Shown here: positions 27,862 through 37,376 of the stretch, in pieces
Numbering within the stretch: the stretch's first letter is position 1
How the letters are laid out: each line of letters opens with the position of its first letter
Origin: an uncultured Alphaproteobacteria bacterium
GTDB taxonomy: Bacteria > Pseudomonadota > Alphaproteobacteria > Methylaequorales > Methylaequoraceae
DNA: 64,000 nt
Assembly: GCA_902613995.1 (NCBI GenBank)
Contig: CACMJG010000003.1
Span: 1 to 64,000, forward strand
Reading direction: 5' to 3'
The notes under the pieces: model-generated
The model's database searches: none
The model's input: only the letters and a program-made list of their open reading frames with translations
What the model was told of the DNA's origin: nothing
Translations under genes and position numbers: made by a program

Positions 27862-28497
27862 TTAATTTTTTTTTGCTATAAGGTAAGTTTCAGGTGACTG
27901 TTTTCTTGATGCTTTAGGTTTAAAATATTTAATATCCTTAAGCTCAGTTTTCATTTTCTCAATAAGATCTCCTTGCGCACCACCTTGGAAAATTTTAGAA
28001 ACTAAAAAACCGTTTGGTTTGAGAACTTCTTTTGCAATTTCTAAAACTCTTTCTATCAATGAGATAATTCTTAAATGATCAATTTTTTTGTTACCAGATG
28101 AGTTGGGCGACATATCACTCATCAAAAGTCCAACTTTATTAGTAAAATTTTTTTGGATGATTTCTTTTATATCTTCATCAAATATATCTTTTTCTATTGA
28201 CACTACGTTATCTATTTTCTCAATCTTTAATAAATCAATTCCAACTATCTTTGAAGATTTTGGTCCGAATTTTTTTGCAACTTGAAGCCATCCACCTGGA
28301 GCACAACCAAGATCTAAAATATTGTGCGAATTTTTAAGAAAATTAAATTTTTTTTCCATCTCAATTAATTTATAAGATGACCTAGATCTGTAGCCTTCAA
28401 TTTTTGATTTAATTACAAATTCGTCATTCAAATGTCTTTCTAGCCATCTTGAGCTATTTGCACTTATATTTTTCTTTTTTAACCTAATTTTTTTCAT
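27862..28497 (-). CDS. rlmE: 23S rRNA (uridine-2'-O-) methyltransferase RlmE
   Basis: RlmE (FtsJ/RrmJ) methylates U2552 of 23S rRNA late in 50S assembly. Landmarks: YRSRSSYKLIEMEKKF (about 36-51, first catalytic Lys), LDLGCAPGGWLQVAKKFG (SAM binding, about 62-79), LLMSDMSPNSSGNKKIDH with the catalytic Asp, FLVSKIFQGG with the second Lys, and RKQSPETYLIAK with the Glu. The K-D-K-E tetrad is complete. 211 aa matches the family. Its start lies inside the 3' end of ppx (14 bp overlap). Confidence 0.95.
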   Translation of the reverse strand: MKKIRLKKKNISANSSRWLERHLNDEFVIKSKIEGYRSRSSYKLIEMEKKFNFLKNSHNILDLGCAPGGWLQVAKKFGPKSSKIVGIDLLKIEKIDNVVSIEKDIFDEDIKEIIQKNFTNKVGLLMSDMSPNSSGNKKIDHLRIISLIERVLEIAKEVLKPNGFLVSKIFQGGAQGDLIEKMKTELKDIKYFKPKASRKQSPETYLIAKKN

Positions 28498-29410
28498 GCG
28501 CTATAAGTAATTCTCGTAACATTCCTTCTCTCAATCCATTTTGAGAAGCTATTACTTTATTGATTGGAAAGATATCTAATATGATGTTTAGTATTACAAT
28601 CCCATTCAGTAGAAGTTTATATCTTGACCCAACACACGATATTCTTTTTAAATCTCCTATCTGTAAACTTTTTATTAAATTAATTGAATCCAAAAGCTGA
28701 TTCTTGTTCATTAGATGACCCTCAATTTTTTTCAAATCAAAGAAATCCAATTTTTTATGAATAGCACATAAAGTTGTAACTGTGCTGCATGATCCAATGG
28801 ATACAAATTCAAAATCTAAAAATTGGAGAAGACTATTTTTAAAAAAATTAAAATGATCTTTTAGTTGCTTTGAAACAAATTCTTTTCCGTGTATATCTTC
28901 TTTTTCTGACAGGTTGATTACCCCGTATGAAATTGACTTAGAATTAAAAATTTTTTTTTCAACATCAAAAAATGTTAATTCCGTACTTCCACCTCCTATA
29001 TCAAAAATAATTCCCTTATTTTTAATTTTTTTAAAATATTTTTCACAACTTTTCAAACTTAATTTGGCCTCTTCATAAGATGAAATGACTTCTACAGAAA
29101 TTCCAGTTTCCTTTTTCACTTTTTCAATAAAAAAATCAGGATTTATTACTTGTCTGCATGCTTCAGTGGCAATACATCTGTAATCATCAACTTTAAATTT
29201 TAAAAGTTTTTCAGAAAATTTCTTTAAACACTTTACTGTTTTTTCTATATTTTTTTCTGTAAATTCATTATTGAAACTTAAGTTGCTGATCAGATTAGTT
29301 CCATAGGAAAAATTATGAATTATTTTAAAATTATCTTTAAATTTTTTTACAATGGTTAATCTACAGTTATAGCTTCCAATATCAATTGCCGCAAAGATTA
29401 AATTTTTCAA
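28484..29410 (-). CDS. Ppx/GppA-family phosphatase, short form
   Basis: A 308 aa member of the exopolyphosphatase/guanosine pentaphosphatase family. It has only the two actin-like ATPase-fold domains and lacks the C-terminal HD-type extension of long Ppx. Motifs: FAAIDIGSYNCRLTIV (about 6-21), CIATEACRQVIN, GIIFDIGGGSTELTFFD (about 138-154) and FVSIGSCSTVTTL. It would hydrolyse polyphosphate or pppGpp. The only upstream start is a TTG at 29410 with an AAAAGAG close before it. It is coupled to rlmE by overlap, an arrangement common in alphaproteobacteria. Confidence 0.88.
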   Translation of the reverse strand: MKNLIFAAIDIGSYNCRLTIVKKFKDNFKIIHNFSYGTNLISNLSFNNEFTEKNIEKTVKCLKKFSEKLLKFKVDDYRCIATEACRQVINPDFFIEKVKKETGISVEVISSYEEAKLSLKSCEKYFKKIKNKGIIFDIGGGSTELTFFDVEKKIFNSKSISYGVINLSEKEDIHGKEFVSKQLKDHFNFFKNSLLQFLDFEFVSIGSCSTVTTLCAIHKKLDFFDLKKIEGHLMNKNQLLDSINLIKSLQIGDLKRISCVGSRYKLLLNGIVILNIILDIFPINKVIASQNGLREGMLRELLIAHEKN

Positions 29411-29491
29411 CTCTTTTAATTTATTTGTTAGACTTTATCTTATTAATAATTAATTATTTAAGCAAATTCGTAATTTAATTTCAAAGACACA

Positions 29492-30532
29492 ATGAAAATA
29501 ACTGTATTAATTATTTTGTTCTCACTAGGCACAGTTTTTCTCTTCCTTAAAGAGGACGATCAAGTTGAAACGATTGAAAAAATTGAAACAAAAAAAAAAG
29601 TTGAAGTTAAAATGTTTAAAAAATCTAAATTTTCAAAACAAATTAAACTTAGGGGATTTAGCGAAGCTTCTAGAACTGTTATCCTTAAAGCTCAAGTAGA
29701 TGGGAAAATAAGCACAAAACAATTTGATAAAGGAAATTTTTATAAAGCAGGAACCCAACTTTTATTAATTGACCCAGAAGACAAAGTAGCAAAAGTTAAA
29801 GAGATGGAAGCACTACTCAACCAAAGAAAAAAAGAATATGAAGTTGCAGAAAGTTTATTTAAAAAAGGATTTAGATCAGAGGTAAAATTAAGTCAATCAC
29901 TAACTAATTTTGAAAATGCGCTTGCTCTCTATGAAAAGAGTCAGGTTGCTCTAAATAATACTAAAGTTTCTATGCCCTTTGATAGTACAATAGAAGATAG
30001 TTATGTAGAACTAGGTGATTATTTAAAAAAAGGTGATTCAATTGCTAAAGTAGTTGATTTGGATCCAATTTTTGTAAGCTCTACAGCTAATGAAAAAGAA
30101 ATTAGTAATATACGTATTAACCAGAATGCTCGGATAAAAATTGGTGATTTTTTTTTTGATGGGATAATTAACTATATCTCCAAAACTTCAGACCCAAATA
30201 CAAGAAGTTTCAAAATACAAGTTGAAGTTCAAAATAAAGATTATAAAATTCTCAGTGGCCTAACAAGTGAAATACAAATACTTGGCCCTGCAACAGAAGC
30301 TTTCTTTATACCTTCATCCTTAGTTACACTAGATAATGCAGGTAAAATTGGTGTGAAAATTATTTTTGATGATAAAGTTAAATTTATTCCTATTCAAATT
30401 ATTAGTGATACCGGTAACGGATATTGGATCAATTCAAAAGAACTAAATAAAAACGAGTTTATTGATATAATTATTCAGGGACAAGATTTCACAGTAGAAG
30501 GTGAACAAGTTGACGTAATTAAAAATGATTGA
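29492..30532 (+). CDS. RND efflux periplasmic adaptor (membrane fusion protein)
   Basis: A 346 aa membrane fusion protein that would connect an inner-membrane RND pump to an outer-membrane channel. It starts with a signal or anchor helix (ITVLIILFSLGTVFLFL, about 3-19). It then has a lipoyl-type half-motif (VILKAQVDGKISTKQFDKGN, about 64-83), a short coiled hairpin (about 105-140) and a beta barrel (LVDLDPIFVSSTANEKEISN region). It overlaps the permease start by 8 bp. No TolC-like outer-membrane gene is in the window. Confidence 0.88.
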   Translation: MKITVLIILFSLGTVFLFLKEDDQVETIEKIETKKKVEVKMFKKSKFSKQIKLRGFSEASRTVILKAQVDGKISTKQFDKGNFYKAGTQLLLIDPEDKVAKVKEMEALLNQRKKEYEVAESLFKKGFRSEVKLSQSLTNFENALALYEKSQVALNNTKVSMPFDSTIEDSYVELGDYLKKGDSIAKVVDLDPIFVSSTANEKEISNIRINQNARIKIGDFFFDGIINYISKTSDPNTRSFKIQVEVQNKDYKILSGLTSEIQILGPATEAFFIPSSLVTLDNAGKIGVKIIFDDKVKFIPIQIISDTGNGYWINSKELNKNEFIDIIIQGQDFTVEGEQVDVIKND

Positions 30533-33500
30533 AAAGTTACTTTCGCAGAGAAAATTGATATTAACCTTCTTATTTTTCTTTATTACTTTTGGAATGTATA
30601 AGTATATTTCTCTTCCTAAAGAATCAGATCCAGATATAAGTCTTCCAGTAATTTATATTACTTTATCTAATCAAGGTATTTCACCTAAAGATTCTGAACG
30701 CCTACTTATAAAACCATTTGAAAGAGAACTTAAAAACATTGAAGGAGTAAAGAAAATTTCATCAACCGCTTTTTTAGGAGGGGGAAATATTGTTTTAGAA
30801 TTTGATGCTGGTTTTAATTCAGATAAAGCTCTTTCTGATACAAGAGTAAAAATAGATTTAACAAAAAATAAACTTCCAGATGAGACAGAAGAACCTAAAG
30901 CAACTGAAGTTAATTTATCGCGATTCCCTGTTTTAGCGGTTGCTATTTCTGGAAATTTAGAAGATAGAGTCATCCAAAAGTATTCAAAATATTTAAAAAG
31001 AAAAATTGAGAGTTTTTCAGAAGTTTTAGAGGTAACTACACTTGGAGAAAGTGAAAGAGAAGTAAAAATAATTGTTAATCCCGATATTGTCAGAAATTAC
31101 GGACTTACAGATAAAGATGTACTTGCATCAATTGCAAAAAGTAACCTGATGATCCCAGCAGGGACATTGAGCAATGAAAAAGGAAGTTTTAATTTAAAAA
31201 TTCCTAGTTTAATTGAAAACAGAGAAGATCTTTTAAATATTCCAATAAAATCAACCACTGATGCTGTGGTAACTCTAGATGATGTAGCAGAGATAAGAGA
31301 TTCTTTCAAAGATAAATTAGGCTTTGCAAGAAATAACGGACAAAATGCAATTATTCTAGAGATTTCTAAAAGAACTGGAGAAAACATAATTGAGACAATT
31401 AACAAAATTAAAGATTTAATTAAAAATGAAAAAGAAGTTTTACCAAAAGCTTTGAATATTGGAATTTTCCAAGACGAATCAGAGAAAATAAAAACTCAAA
31501 TTAAAGATCTAGAAAATAATGTAATACTTGCGACACTGATAGTATTGGTCATTATTATTCTTTTTATGGGCTGGAAGTCAGCTTTTTTAGTAAGTGTATC
31601 TATTCCTTCATCATTTTTATTATCAATGATTATTCTATCTTTTTTTAATGTAACAATTAACGTCGTAGTTCTTTTTGCGTTAATTCTATCAGTTGGTATT
31701 TTAATAGATGGAGCAATTATTGTTGTCGAATACGCCAACAGAAGAGCAAGCGAAGGGATTGATAAAAAAAAAGTATTTGTATTATCAGCAAAAAAAATGT
31801 TTATACCTGTATTAGCTTCGACTTTAACCACTTTAGCCGCTTTTTTTCCTCTAATATTTTGGCCAGGAGTTGCAGGAGAATTTATGTTTTTTCTTCCAGT
31901 AACGTTATTGGCAGTTCTTTCATCCTCATTGCTCATGGCATTAATTTTTATTCCAACAATTGGTGGAATTTTTGGATTTGATAAATCTTTAAACCAAAAA
32001 AATTTAAAAAATCTAACTCTTCTAGAGAGTGGAGATCTTAATCAAATAAAAGGTTTGCAGGCAAAATACATAAAGATTATCAGATATTCATTGGACAATC
32101 CAAAAAAACTAATAACATTAACATTGGTTTTCTTGGTCTTTACACAATTCTTATACATGAGATATGGAAAAGGGGTAGAGTACTTTCCTCCTATTGAGCC
32201 TGACTATGCTGAAATTGTTATTCATGCAAGAGGTAATTATTCTCCAATCGAGAAAGATGAAATCTTAAAAAAAGTTGAGAATACAATTATTGAAAATCAA
32301 TATATTAGAAATCTTTACTCACGCAGTGGAACAATAAAAGGTCAAAAGAGAAGTGAATCTGAAGATATCATTGGCAGTATTAAAATAGAATTAATAAATT
32401 GGAAAAATAGACCAAAAGCAAATCAAATTTTAAATGATTTAAAAATACAAACTAAAAATTTTCCAGGAATTTATATTGAATTTATTGAAAAAAAGGATGG
32501 CCCTCCAAAAGACAGAGATGTTGAAATTAAAGTGGTAAATGCTGAATTAAAAAGTTTAAATTCTGATTCACAAAATCTTTTAAATTTTCTTAAAACAAAT
32601 CCATGGATAAAAAATATTGATTCGGATATCAACAATCCTGGCATTGAATGGGAATTAATTATCGATAGAGAACAAGCGGATAAACATGGTGTAGATATTC
32701 AAACAGTAGGAGATGCAATACAAATGTTAACGCATGGTTTGAAAGTAACAGAATTTATGCCGGAAGATAGCGACGAAGAAATAGACATCGTTGTAAAATA
32801 TGACAAACCTTTTAGGACTTTGGATGAACTAGACCAAATACTTATTGAAGGAAGAAATGGAGCTGTATCTTTAAGTTTATTTGTGAAAAGGATTCCCAAA
32901 AAGAAAGTTGGAAAAATAACCAGATACTCTAATATCAACTCAAAGACAATAAAGTTTGACGTAAAAGAAGGGTTTATAAGCAATAATAAAGTTAAGGAAA
33001 TTAAATCGTGGTTATTTAATAACAAGGACTCCTTTGAATCAAAAATTATTTTTATTGGTCAAGAACAAGATCAAAGAGAAGCAAAAGAATTTTTAATTAA
33101 AGCTTTTTTTATTTCAGTTTTCTTAATAACAATCATCTTAATCGCAACCTTTAATAGTTTCTATTATTGTTTGATTATTTTAACTGCAATAATCTTCTCA
33201 ACCATTGGCGTAATGATAGGATTAATTTTAACGAATAAACCGTTTGGAATTGTTATGAGTGGAATTGGAGTCATTGCTTTAGCTGGCATAGTAGTCAACA
33301 ATAATATAGTTTTATTAGATACATACAAAAGTTTGAGGAAAAGAGGTGAAGGTGTTCGTGATGCTATAATTAGAACAGGAGCCCAAAGACTCAGACCAGT
33401 TTTATTAACCACTCTTACAACTTTTTTTGGATTAATTCCAATGGCTATCGGGCTGAACATAAATTTTATAGATACCGAGGTGAACTTTGGTAGTCCAAGT

Positions 33501-33629
33501 TCGCAGTGGTGGATTCAATTATCAAATGCAATGGTTTTCGGTGTAATGTTTTCATTTATTTTAACTTTAATCATCACACCGTGCTTGATTTATGTAGGAG
33601 AAAAGTCAAAGATATTTAGTTCTTCTTGA
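30525..33629 (+). CDS. RND-family efflux permease
   Basis: A 1034 aa inner-membrane pump of the AcrB/HAE1 type, driven by the proton gradient. It has twelve predicted membrane helices, the first at about 10-27, and two large periplasmic loops. Landmarks: LPKESDPDISLPVIYITLSN (about 29-48), the TM4 acidic motif in ILSVGILIDGAIIVVEYANR (about 390-409) and the TM10-11 motif GVIALAGIVVNNNIVLLDTY. The substrate is not readable; drugs, metals or lipids are possible. It ends in a tail-to-tail 14 bp overlap with pssA. Confidence 0.92.
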   Translation: MIEKLLSQRKLILTFLFFFITFGMYKYISLPKESDPDISLPVIYITLSNQGISPKDSERLLIKPFERELKNIEGVKKISSTAFLGGGNIVLEFDAGFNSDKALSDTRVKIDLTKNKLPDETEEPKATEVNLSRFPVLAVAISGNLEDRVIQKYSKYLKRKIESFSEVLEVTTLGESEREVKIIVNPDIVRNYGLTDKDVLASIAKSNLMIPAGTLSNEKGSFNLKIPSLIENREDLLNIPIKSTTDAVVTLDDVAEIRDSFKDKLGFARNNGQNAIILEISKRTGENIIETINKIKDLIKNEKEVLPKALNIGIFQDESEKIKTQIKDLENNVILATLIVLVIIILFMGWKSAFLVSVSIPSSFLLSMIILSFFNVTINVVVLFALILSVGILIDGAIIVVEYANRRASEGIDKKKVFVLSAKKMFIPVLASTLTTLAAFFPLIFWPGVAGEFMFFLPVTLLAVLSSSLLMALIFIPTIGGIFGFDKSLNQKNLKNLTLLESGDLNQIKGLQAKYIKIIRYSLDNPKKLITLTLVFLVFTQFLYMRYGKGVEYFPPIEPDYAEIVIHARGNYSPIEKDEILKKVENTIIENQYIRNLYSRSGTIKGQKRSESEDIIGSIKIELINWKNRPKANQILNDLKIQTKNFPGIYIEFIEKKDGPPKDRDVEIKVVNAELKSLNSDSQNLLNFLKTNPWIKNIDSDINNPGIEWELIIDREQADKHGVDIQTVGDAIQMLTHGLKVTEFMPEDSDEEIDIVVKYDKPFRTLDELDQILIEGRNGAVSLSLFVKRIPKKKVGKITRYSNINSKTIKFDVKEGFISNNKVKEIKSWLFNNKDSFESKIIFIGQEQDQREAKEFLIKAFFISVFLITIILIATFNSFYYCLIILTAIIFSTIGVMIGLILTNKPFGIVMSGIGVIALAGIVVNNNIVLLDTYKSLRKRGEGVRDAIIRTGAQRLRPVLLTTLTTFFGLIPMAIGLNINFIDTEVNFGSPSSQWWIQLSNAMVFGVMFSFILTLIITPCLIYVGEKSKIFSSS

Positions 33630-34332
33630 AGTCAATTATTGCAAATGGAATACTAAGAAAATAAACGATAATTAAAATGATCATTGCCAACCAAAAGTCA
33701 GTTAGTAAAAGAGATAAAAAACTGGCTAGCAAAATGATCAGAAAAGATATAATTCTTTTCTCAAACCTTATACCTTTAAGTGAGTAAGTAGGAATGTTCG
33801 TTATCATCAAAATAGCTGGAATGAATAGATAAAACTTCATAATAAACTCATTTGCTTCAAGTGGAGTATCAAACCTAAAAAAAAACATTAAAGGAAGAAG
33901 AGTAAGTCCGGCTGCAGCAGGAGTTGAAACTCCAGAGAAGAATTTTATTTTTTTCAAATCATTTTTATCCTCAAAATTTGAAAGGTTAAATTTCGCAAGT
34001 CTTGACGAAGAACAAATTGCATAAAAAATGACAACTGCCCAACTACTCTCCATGAATAAAGACTTAGACCAAAGATAAACAACAATGGCTGGTGCAATTC
34101 CAAAACTTATAAAATCAGATAATGAATCTAATTCCACTCCAAAGTCTGAATTGGTTTTTAGCAGCCGAGCTAGTTTCCCATCAATATTATCTAAAAATGA
34201 AGCAAAAACAATAAGTGAAACTGAAATCTGCCATTTTTGTTCAATTGCAAATTTGATTGCTGTCAGTCCAAAAGTTAAAGAAATAAAAGTAAATAAATTT
34301 GGTATCAAACTTCTTAAAGGCAGTTTTTTCAT
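33616..34332 (-). CDS. pssA: CDP-diacylglycerol-serine O-phosphatidyltransferase
   Basis: Makes phosphatidylserine from CDP-diacylglycerol and serine, the step before phosphatidylethanolamine. The CDP-alcohol phosphatidyltransferase motif is complete: DNIDGKLARLLK followed by FGVELDSLSDFISFG (about 47-76), with the DG-x2-AR-x8-G-x3-D-x3-D spacing. It is a 238 aa integral membrane protein with about six to eight helices, which is the type II (non-E. coli) enzyme. It lies 3 bp after psd, giving the usual psd-pssA pair. Confidence 0.94.
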   Translation of the reverse strand: MKKLPLRSLIPNLFTFISLTFGLTAIKFAIEQKWQISVSLIVFASFLDNIDGKLARLLKTNSDFGVELDSLSDFISFGIAPAIVVYLWSKSLFMESSWAVVIFYAICSSSRLAKFNLSNFEDKNDLKKIKFFSGVSTPAAAGLTLLPLMFFFRFDTPLEANEFIMKFYLFIPAILMITNIPTYSLKGIRFEKRIISFLIILLASFLSLLLTDFWLAMIILIIVYFLSIPFAIIDFKKN

Positions 34333-34335
34333 TCT

Positions 34336-35067
34336 TCACTTTTTTACATCTTTATTGTCGAATTCTGCAATTATTGTTTCTCCAGCTACAGAAATTTGAT
34401 TTTCTAATGAATTGATTTTAAAACTCTCTGGAATATACAAGTCAACCCTACTTCCAAACCTAATTATGCCAAACCTATCGCCTATATTAACTGACTGATT
34501 TTCTTCTAATTCACATTTGATTCTCCTGGCTACTAATCCAGCAATCTGAACAACATAGACAAAAACATCTCTTTTAATTTCAATTTTAGAAATCATTCTT
34601 TCATTTTTTTTACTGGATTTATCTAATGAAGCATTAAAAAAAGCTCCTGGTACATATTTAAGCCATATAACTTTACCTGAAACAGGTATTCTATTTACAT
34701 GAACATTAAAAACATTCATAAAAATTGAAATTTTATTCATTTTTTTTTGTTTATCTTCTGTAAGATTTTCTGGAGCCAACTCAGTCGAAATAGACAAAAT
34801 TCTGCCGTCGGCAGGAGCAACTAGTATGTTATCTTTTTTTGGAGTTACTCTTTCTGGATCTCTGAAAAAATATACACACCAAATTGTGAGAATAACACCG
34901 ATCCATCCCAGGAAATTTGAAAGAGTGGAGAAAATTATCGTACAAATAATAAATAGTGTAATAAAAGGATATCCTGCCCTATGTATTGGAGGAATAACGC
35001 TTTTTAATAAATCAATATCTTTCAAAAAATCGCCAAATTTGTCGAAAAAGTCTTTTTGTTTATTCAT
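34336..35067 (-). CDS. psd: Phosphatidylserine decarboxylase proenzyme, short form
   Basis: Converts phosphatidylserine to phosphatidylethanolamine. The self-cleaving proenzyme site is GIIRFGSRVDLYIPE, where cleavage between Gly and Ser creates the pyruvoyl group. Upstream are DGRILSI and MNVFNVHVNRIPVSG with the conserved His. It has membrane helices near the N-terminus (about 35-65). At 243 aa it is of the PSD-B short type usual in alphaproteobacteria. It overlaps the LysM gene by 8 bp and precedes pssA. Confidence 0.94.
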   Translation of the reverse strand: MNKQKDFFDKFGDFLKDIDLLKSVIPPIHRAGYPFITLFIICTIIFSTLSNFLGWIGVILTIWCVYFFRDPERVTPKKDNILVAPADGRILSISTELAPENLTEDKQKKMNKISIFMNVFNVHVNRIPVSGKVIWLKYVPGAFFNASLDKSSKKNERMISKIEIKRDVFVYVVQIAGLVARRIKCELEENQSVNIGDRFGIIRFGSRVDLYIPESFKINSLENQISVAGETIIAEFDNKDVKK

Positions 35068-36040
35068 ATAATTTTTTTTTTCTTTTAATTGGAATGTTAA
35101 ATACTTGTCCGGGATAGATTAAGTTTGGGTTTTTTATTTTTCTAAAATTATTTTTATAAATTTCTGTATAAAATACACCTCCACCCAAAGTTTTTCTTGC
35201 AATCCTCCAAAGACTATTTCCTTTCTGAACAATAATTCTATCATCATAAAATTCAAAATTTGTTTTCTTAAATCTTTTCTGAATCTCATTCTCGTTGTAT
35301 GTTAGTATTAGAGTTTCATCATTTATTTTTGCTTTTATAGAAATCTCTTCATTCGAATAATCGTTCTTTTTTATAATAAATTTCCATATTCCATTTTCAT
35401 CTGATTTTGTATTTCCAAAAATCTCTGTAGACTTGAAAATTTCAATTTCTGTATTTGGAATAGTTCTCCCAGAAATAATAATAAGACCAGGCGGGGAATA
35501 ACTCAAAACATCAAGTGTTATGGAATCATTAATTTTTTCAAGATTTAACATATCTATACTTTCAACATCACTATTTAAAACTCTGGCAACCTTAGGAACA
35601 CTATTTTTTTCGTTATCAACTAAAACAATTACTGTCTGATCAGAAAGTGAAGATGTGTTAAGGTTATTTTTGTATTGTAGTTTAAATTTTTTAATACCGC
35701 TTTTAATCGGAAGTCCACTTATCCATATCCATTCTCCATTTTCATCAGAACTAACTTCAGCAATAACTTCTTCTCCATCTAATAATTCGATTGTTTGATT
35801 TGGTTCTGACTTTCCAGCCATCACAACATCTCCCTTTTTTGAAATCCTTACGATATCAAACGTTAATAATGAAGCATTGTAACTTTGAAGTGTTTGAGGT
35901 ATTTGATCTGAATAAAGATTTTCTTTCTTATTAACATTAATTTCTGTTTTAAAAATGTTTTCTTGTAAGACAGGAAATAAAAAATAAAATAGAATTAAAC
36001 TCGATGATAATATTGATAATGTTATAAATTCTTTTTTCAT
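35060..36040 (-). CDS. LysM-domain protein with Ig-like repeats
   Basis: A 326 aa envelope protein. It has an N-terminal membrane anchor (ITLSILSSSLILFYFLFPVL, about 6-25). Two Ig-like segments follow, each with the phrase SDENGEWIW/SDENGIWKF (about 98-106 and about 214-222). A C-terminal LysM domain (about 270-320) contains VQKGNSLWRIARKTLGGG and LIYPGQVFNIP. LysM binds peptidoglycan, so it probably bridges the inner membrane and the wall. This architecture is common in alphaproteobacteria. It is the first gene upstream of psd and overlaps it. Confidence 0.85.
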   Translation of the reverse strand: MKKEFITLSILSSSLILFYFLFPVLQENIFKTEINVNKKENLYSDQIPQTLQSYNASLLTFDIVRISKKGDVVMAGKSEPNQTIELLDGEEVIAEVSSDENGEWIWISGLPIKSGIKKFKLQYKNNLNTSSLSDQTVIVLVDNEKNSVPKVARVLNSDVESIDMLNLEKINDSITLDVLSYSPPGLIIISGRTIPNTEIEIFKSTEIFGNTKSDENGIWKFIIKKNDYSNEEISIKAKINDETLILTYNENEIQKRFKKTNFEFYDDRIIVQKGNSLWRIARKTLGGGVFYTEIYKNNFRKIKNPNLIYPGQVFNIPIKRKKKLYE

Positions 36041-36176
36041 AAACGTGCTTTTTAGTTTAATAATATAACTTAATTCCTACTTTCCAATGTTATTTATTTT
36101 TTTTTGTAAGTTGTTAAATTAAAAATGATTGAATTTAGGATTAAAAATTATCTTATAAAATTTAATTGAATCGCTC

Positions 36177-37376
36177 ATGCCAAAAATTGTTGTAAAAAAT
36201 AAAATTGTAAATCTTAACGGCGATGAAATGGCAAGAGTTTTATGGAATAAAATTGAGAATGAATTAATTCTACCCTACCTTGAATTAAAACTAATAAATT
36301 TTGATCTTAGTATCACAAATCGTGATGAAACAAATGATCAAGTAACTTCTGATGCCGCCAATGAAATAAAAAAAATAAATGTTGGATTGAAATGTGCTAC
36401 AATCACTCCTGACGATAAAAGAGTCAAAGAATATAATTTAAAAAGAAAATATCCTTCTCCTAATGGAACAATAAGAAATATTTTGAAAGGAACAATTTTT
36501 CGAGAACCTATAATGATTGATAAAATACCGAAAATTGTTGATCATTGGAACAAACCAGTAATCATAGCTCGTCATGCATTCGGTGATATTTATAGATCCA
36601 AAGAGATAGTTGCAAATAAAAAAGGGAAACTTACAATTTGTTTTGAAGATGAAGATGGAAATAAGGAAGAAAAATTAATACACAATTTTGAAACAGGTGG
36701 TGTTGGTCTTGCATACTTTAATGTATTTGAGTCTATCAATGATTTTGCAAATTCTTGTTTTTATTTTGCATGTAAAAGAAAAGTTTCACTTTTCTTATCA
36801 ACAAAAAATACTATTTTGCAAAAATATGACGAAAGTTTTAAACAAATATTCGATGATGTATTTAAAAAATTTAAAAAAGAATTTGAAAAAAATAACTTAA
36901 CTTATCAACATAGATTAATAGATGATATGGTTGCGTGTCTTATGAAATGGAGTGGTGGGTATATATGGGCATGTAAGAATTATGATGGTGATGTTATGTC
37001 TGATCTAGTTGCTCAAGGTTATGGCTCATTGGGGTTAATGACCTCCGTATTGCAGAGTCCAGACGGTAAAATATTAAAGTCAGAAGCAGCACACGGAACA
37101 ATTACTAGCCACTTCAGACAACACCAAAAGGGTATTCAAACTTCAACAAATCCAATAGCATCTATTTTTGCCTGGACAAGAGCTTTAAAACAAAGAGCAA
37201 TCGTTGATAACAACTCAGATTTATTAAAATTCTCTGAAAATTTAGAAAATATTTGCATAGACACAATTGATAAAGGTTTTATGACAAAAGATTTAGCACT
37301 GATGTGTGGACCAGAGCAAAAATGGATTACTACAAATGAATTTTTCGACATTATTAAGAATAAAATCGAAAATTAA
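36177..37376 (+). CDS. icd: NADP-dependent isocitrate dehydrogenase
   Basis: Oxidatively decarboxylates isocitrate to 2-oxoglutarate in the TCA cycle. It resembles the eukaryote-like type of the enzyme: NLNGDEMARVLWNKI (about 13-27), KYPSPNGTIRNILKGTIFRE (substrate Ser/Arg region, about 90-109), KPVIIARHAFGDIYR and YDGDVMSDLVAQGYGSLGLM with the metal-binding Asp residues. The NADP-specificity segment GTITSHFRQHQKG is near residue 310. Length 399 aa is normal. The stop overlaps the alaS stop by 4 bp tail to tail. Confidence 0.95.
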   Translation: MPKIVVKNKIVNLNGDEMARVLWNKIENELILPYLELKLINFDLSITNRDETNDQVTSDAANEIKKINVGLKCATITPDDKRVKEYNLKRKYPSPNGTIRNILKGTIFREPIMIDKIPKIVDHWNKPVIIARHAFGDIYRSKEIVANKKGKLTICFEDEDGNKEEKLIHNFETGGVGLAYFNVFESINDFANSCFYFACKRKVSLFLSTKNTILQKYDESFKQIFDDVFKKFKKEFEKNNLTYQHRLIDDMVACLMKWSGGYIWACKNYDGDVMSDLVAQGYGSLGLMTSVLQSPDGKILKSEAAHGTITSHFRQHQKGIQTSTNPIASIFAWTRALKQRAIVDNNSDLLKFSENLENICIDTIDKGFMTKDLALMCGPEQKWITTNEFFDIIKNKIEN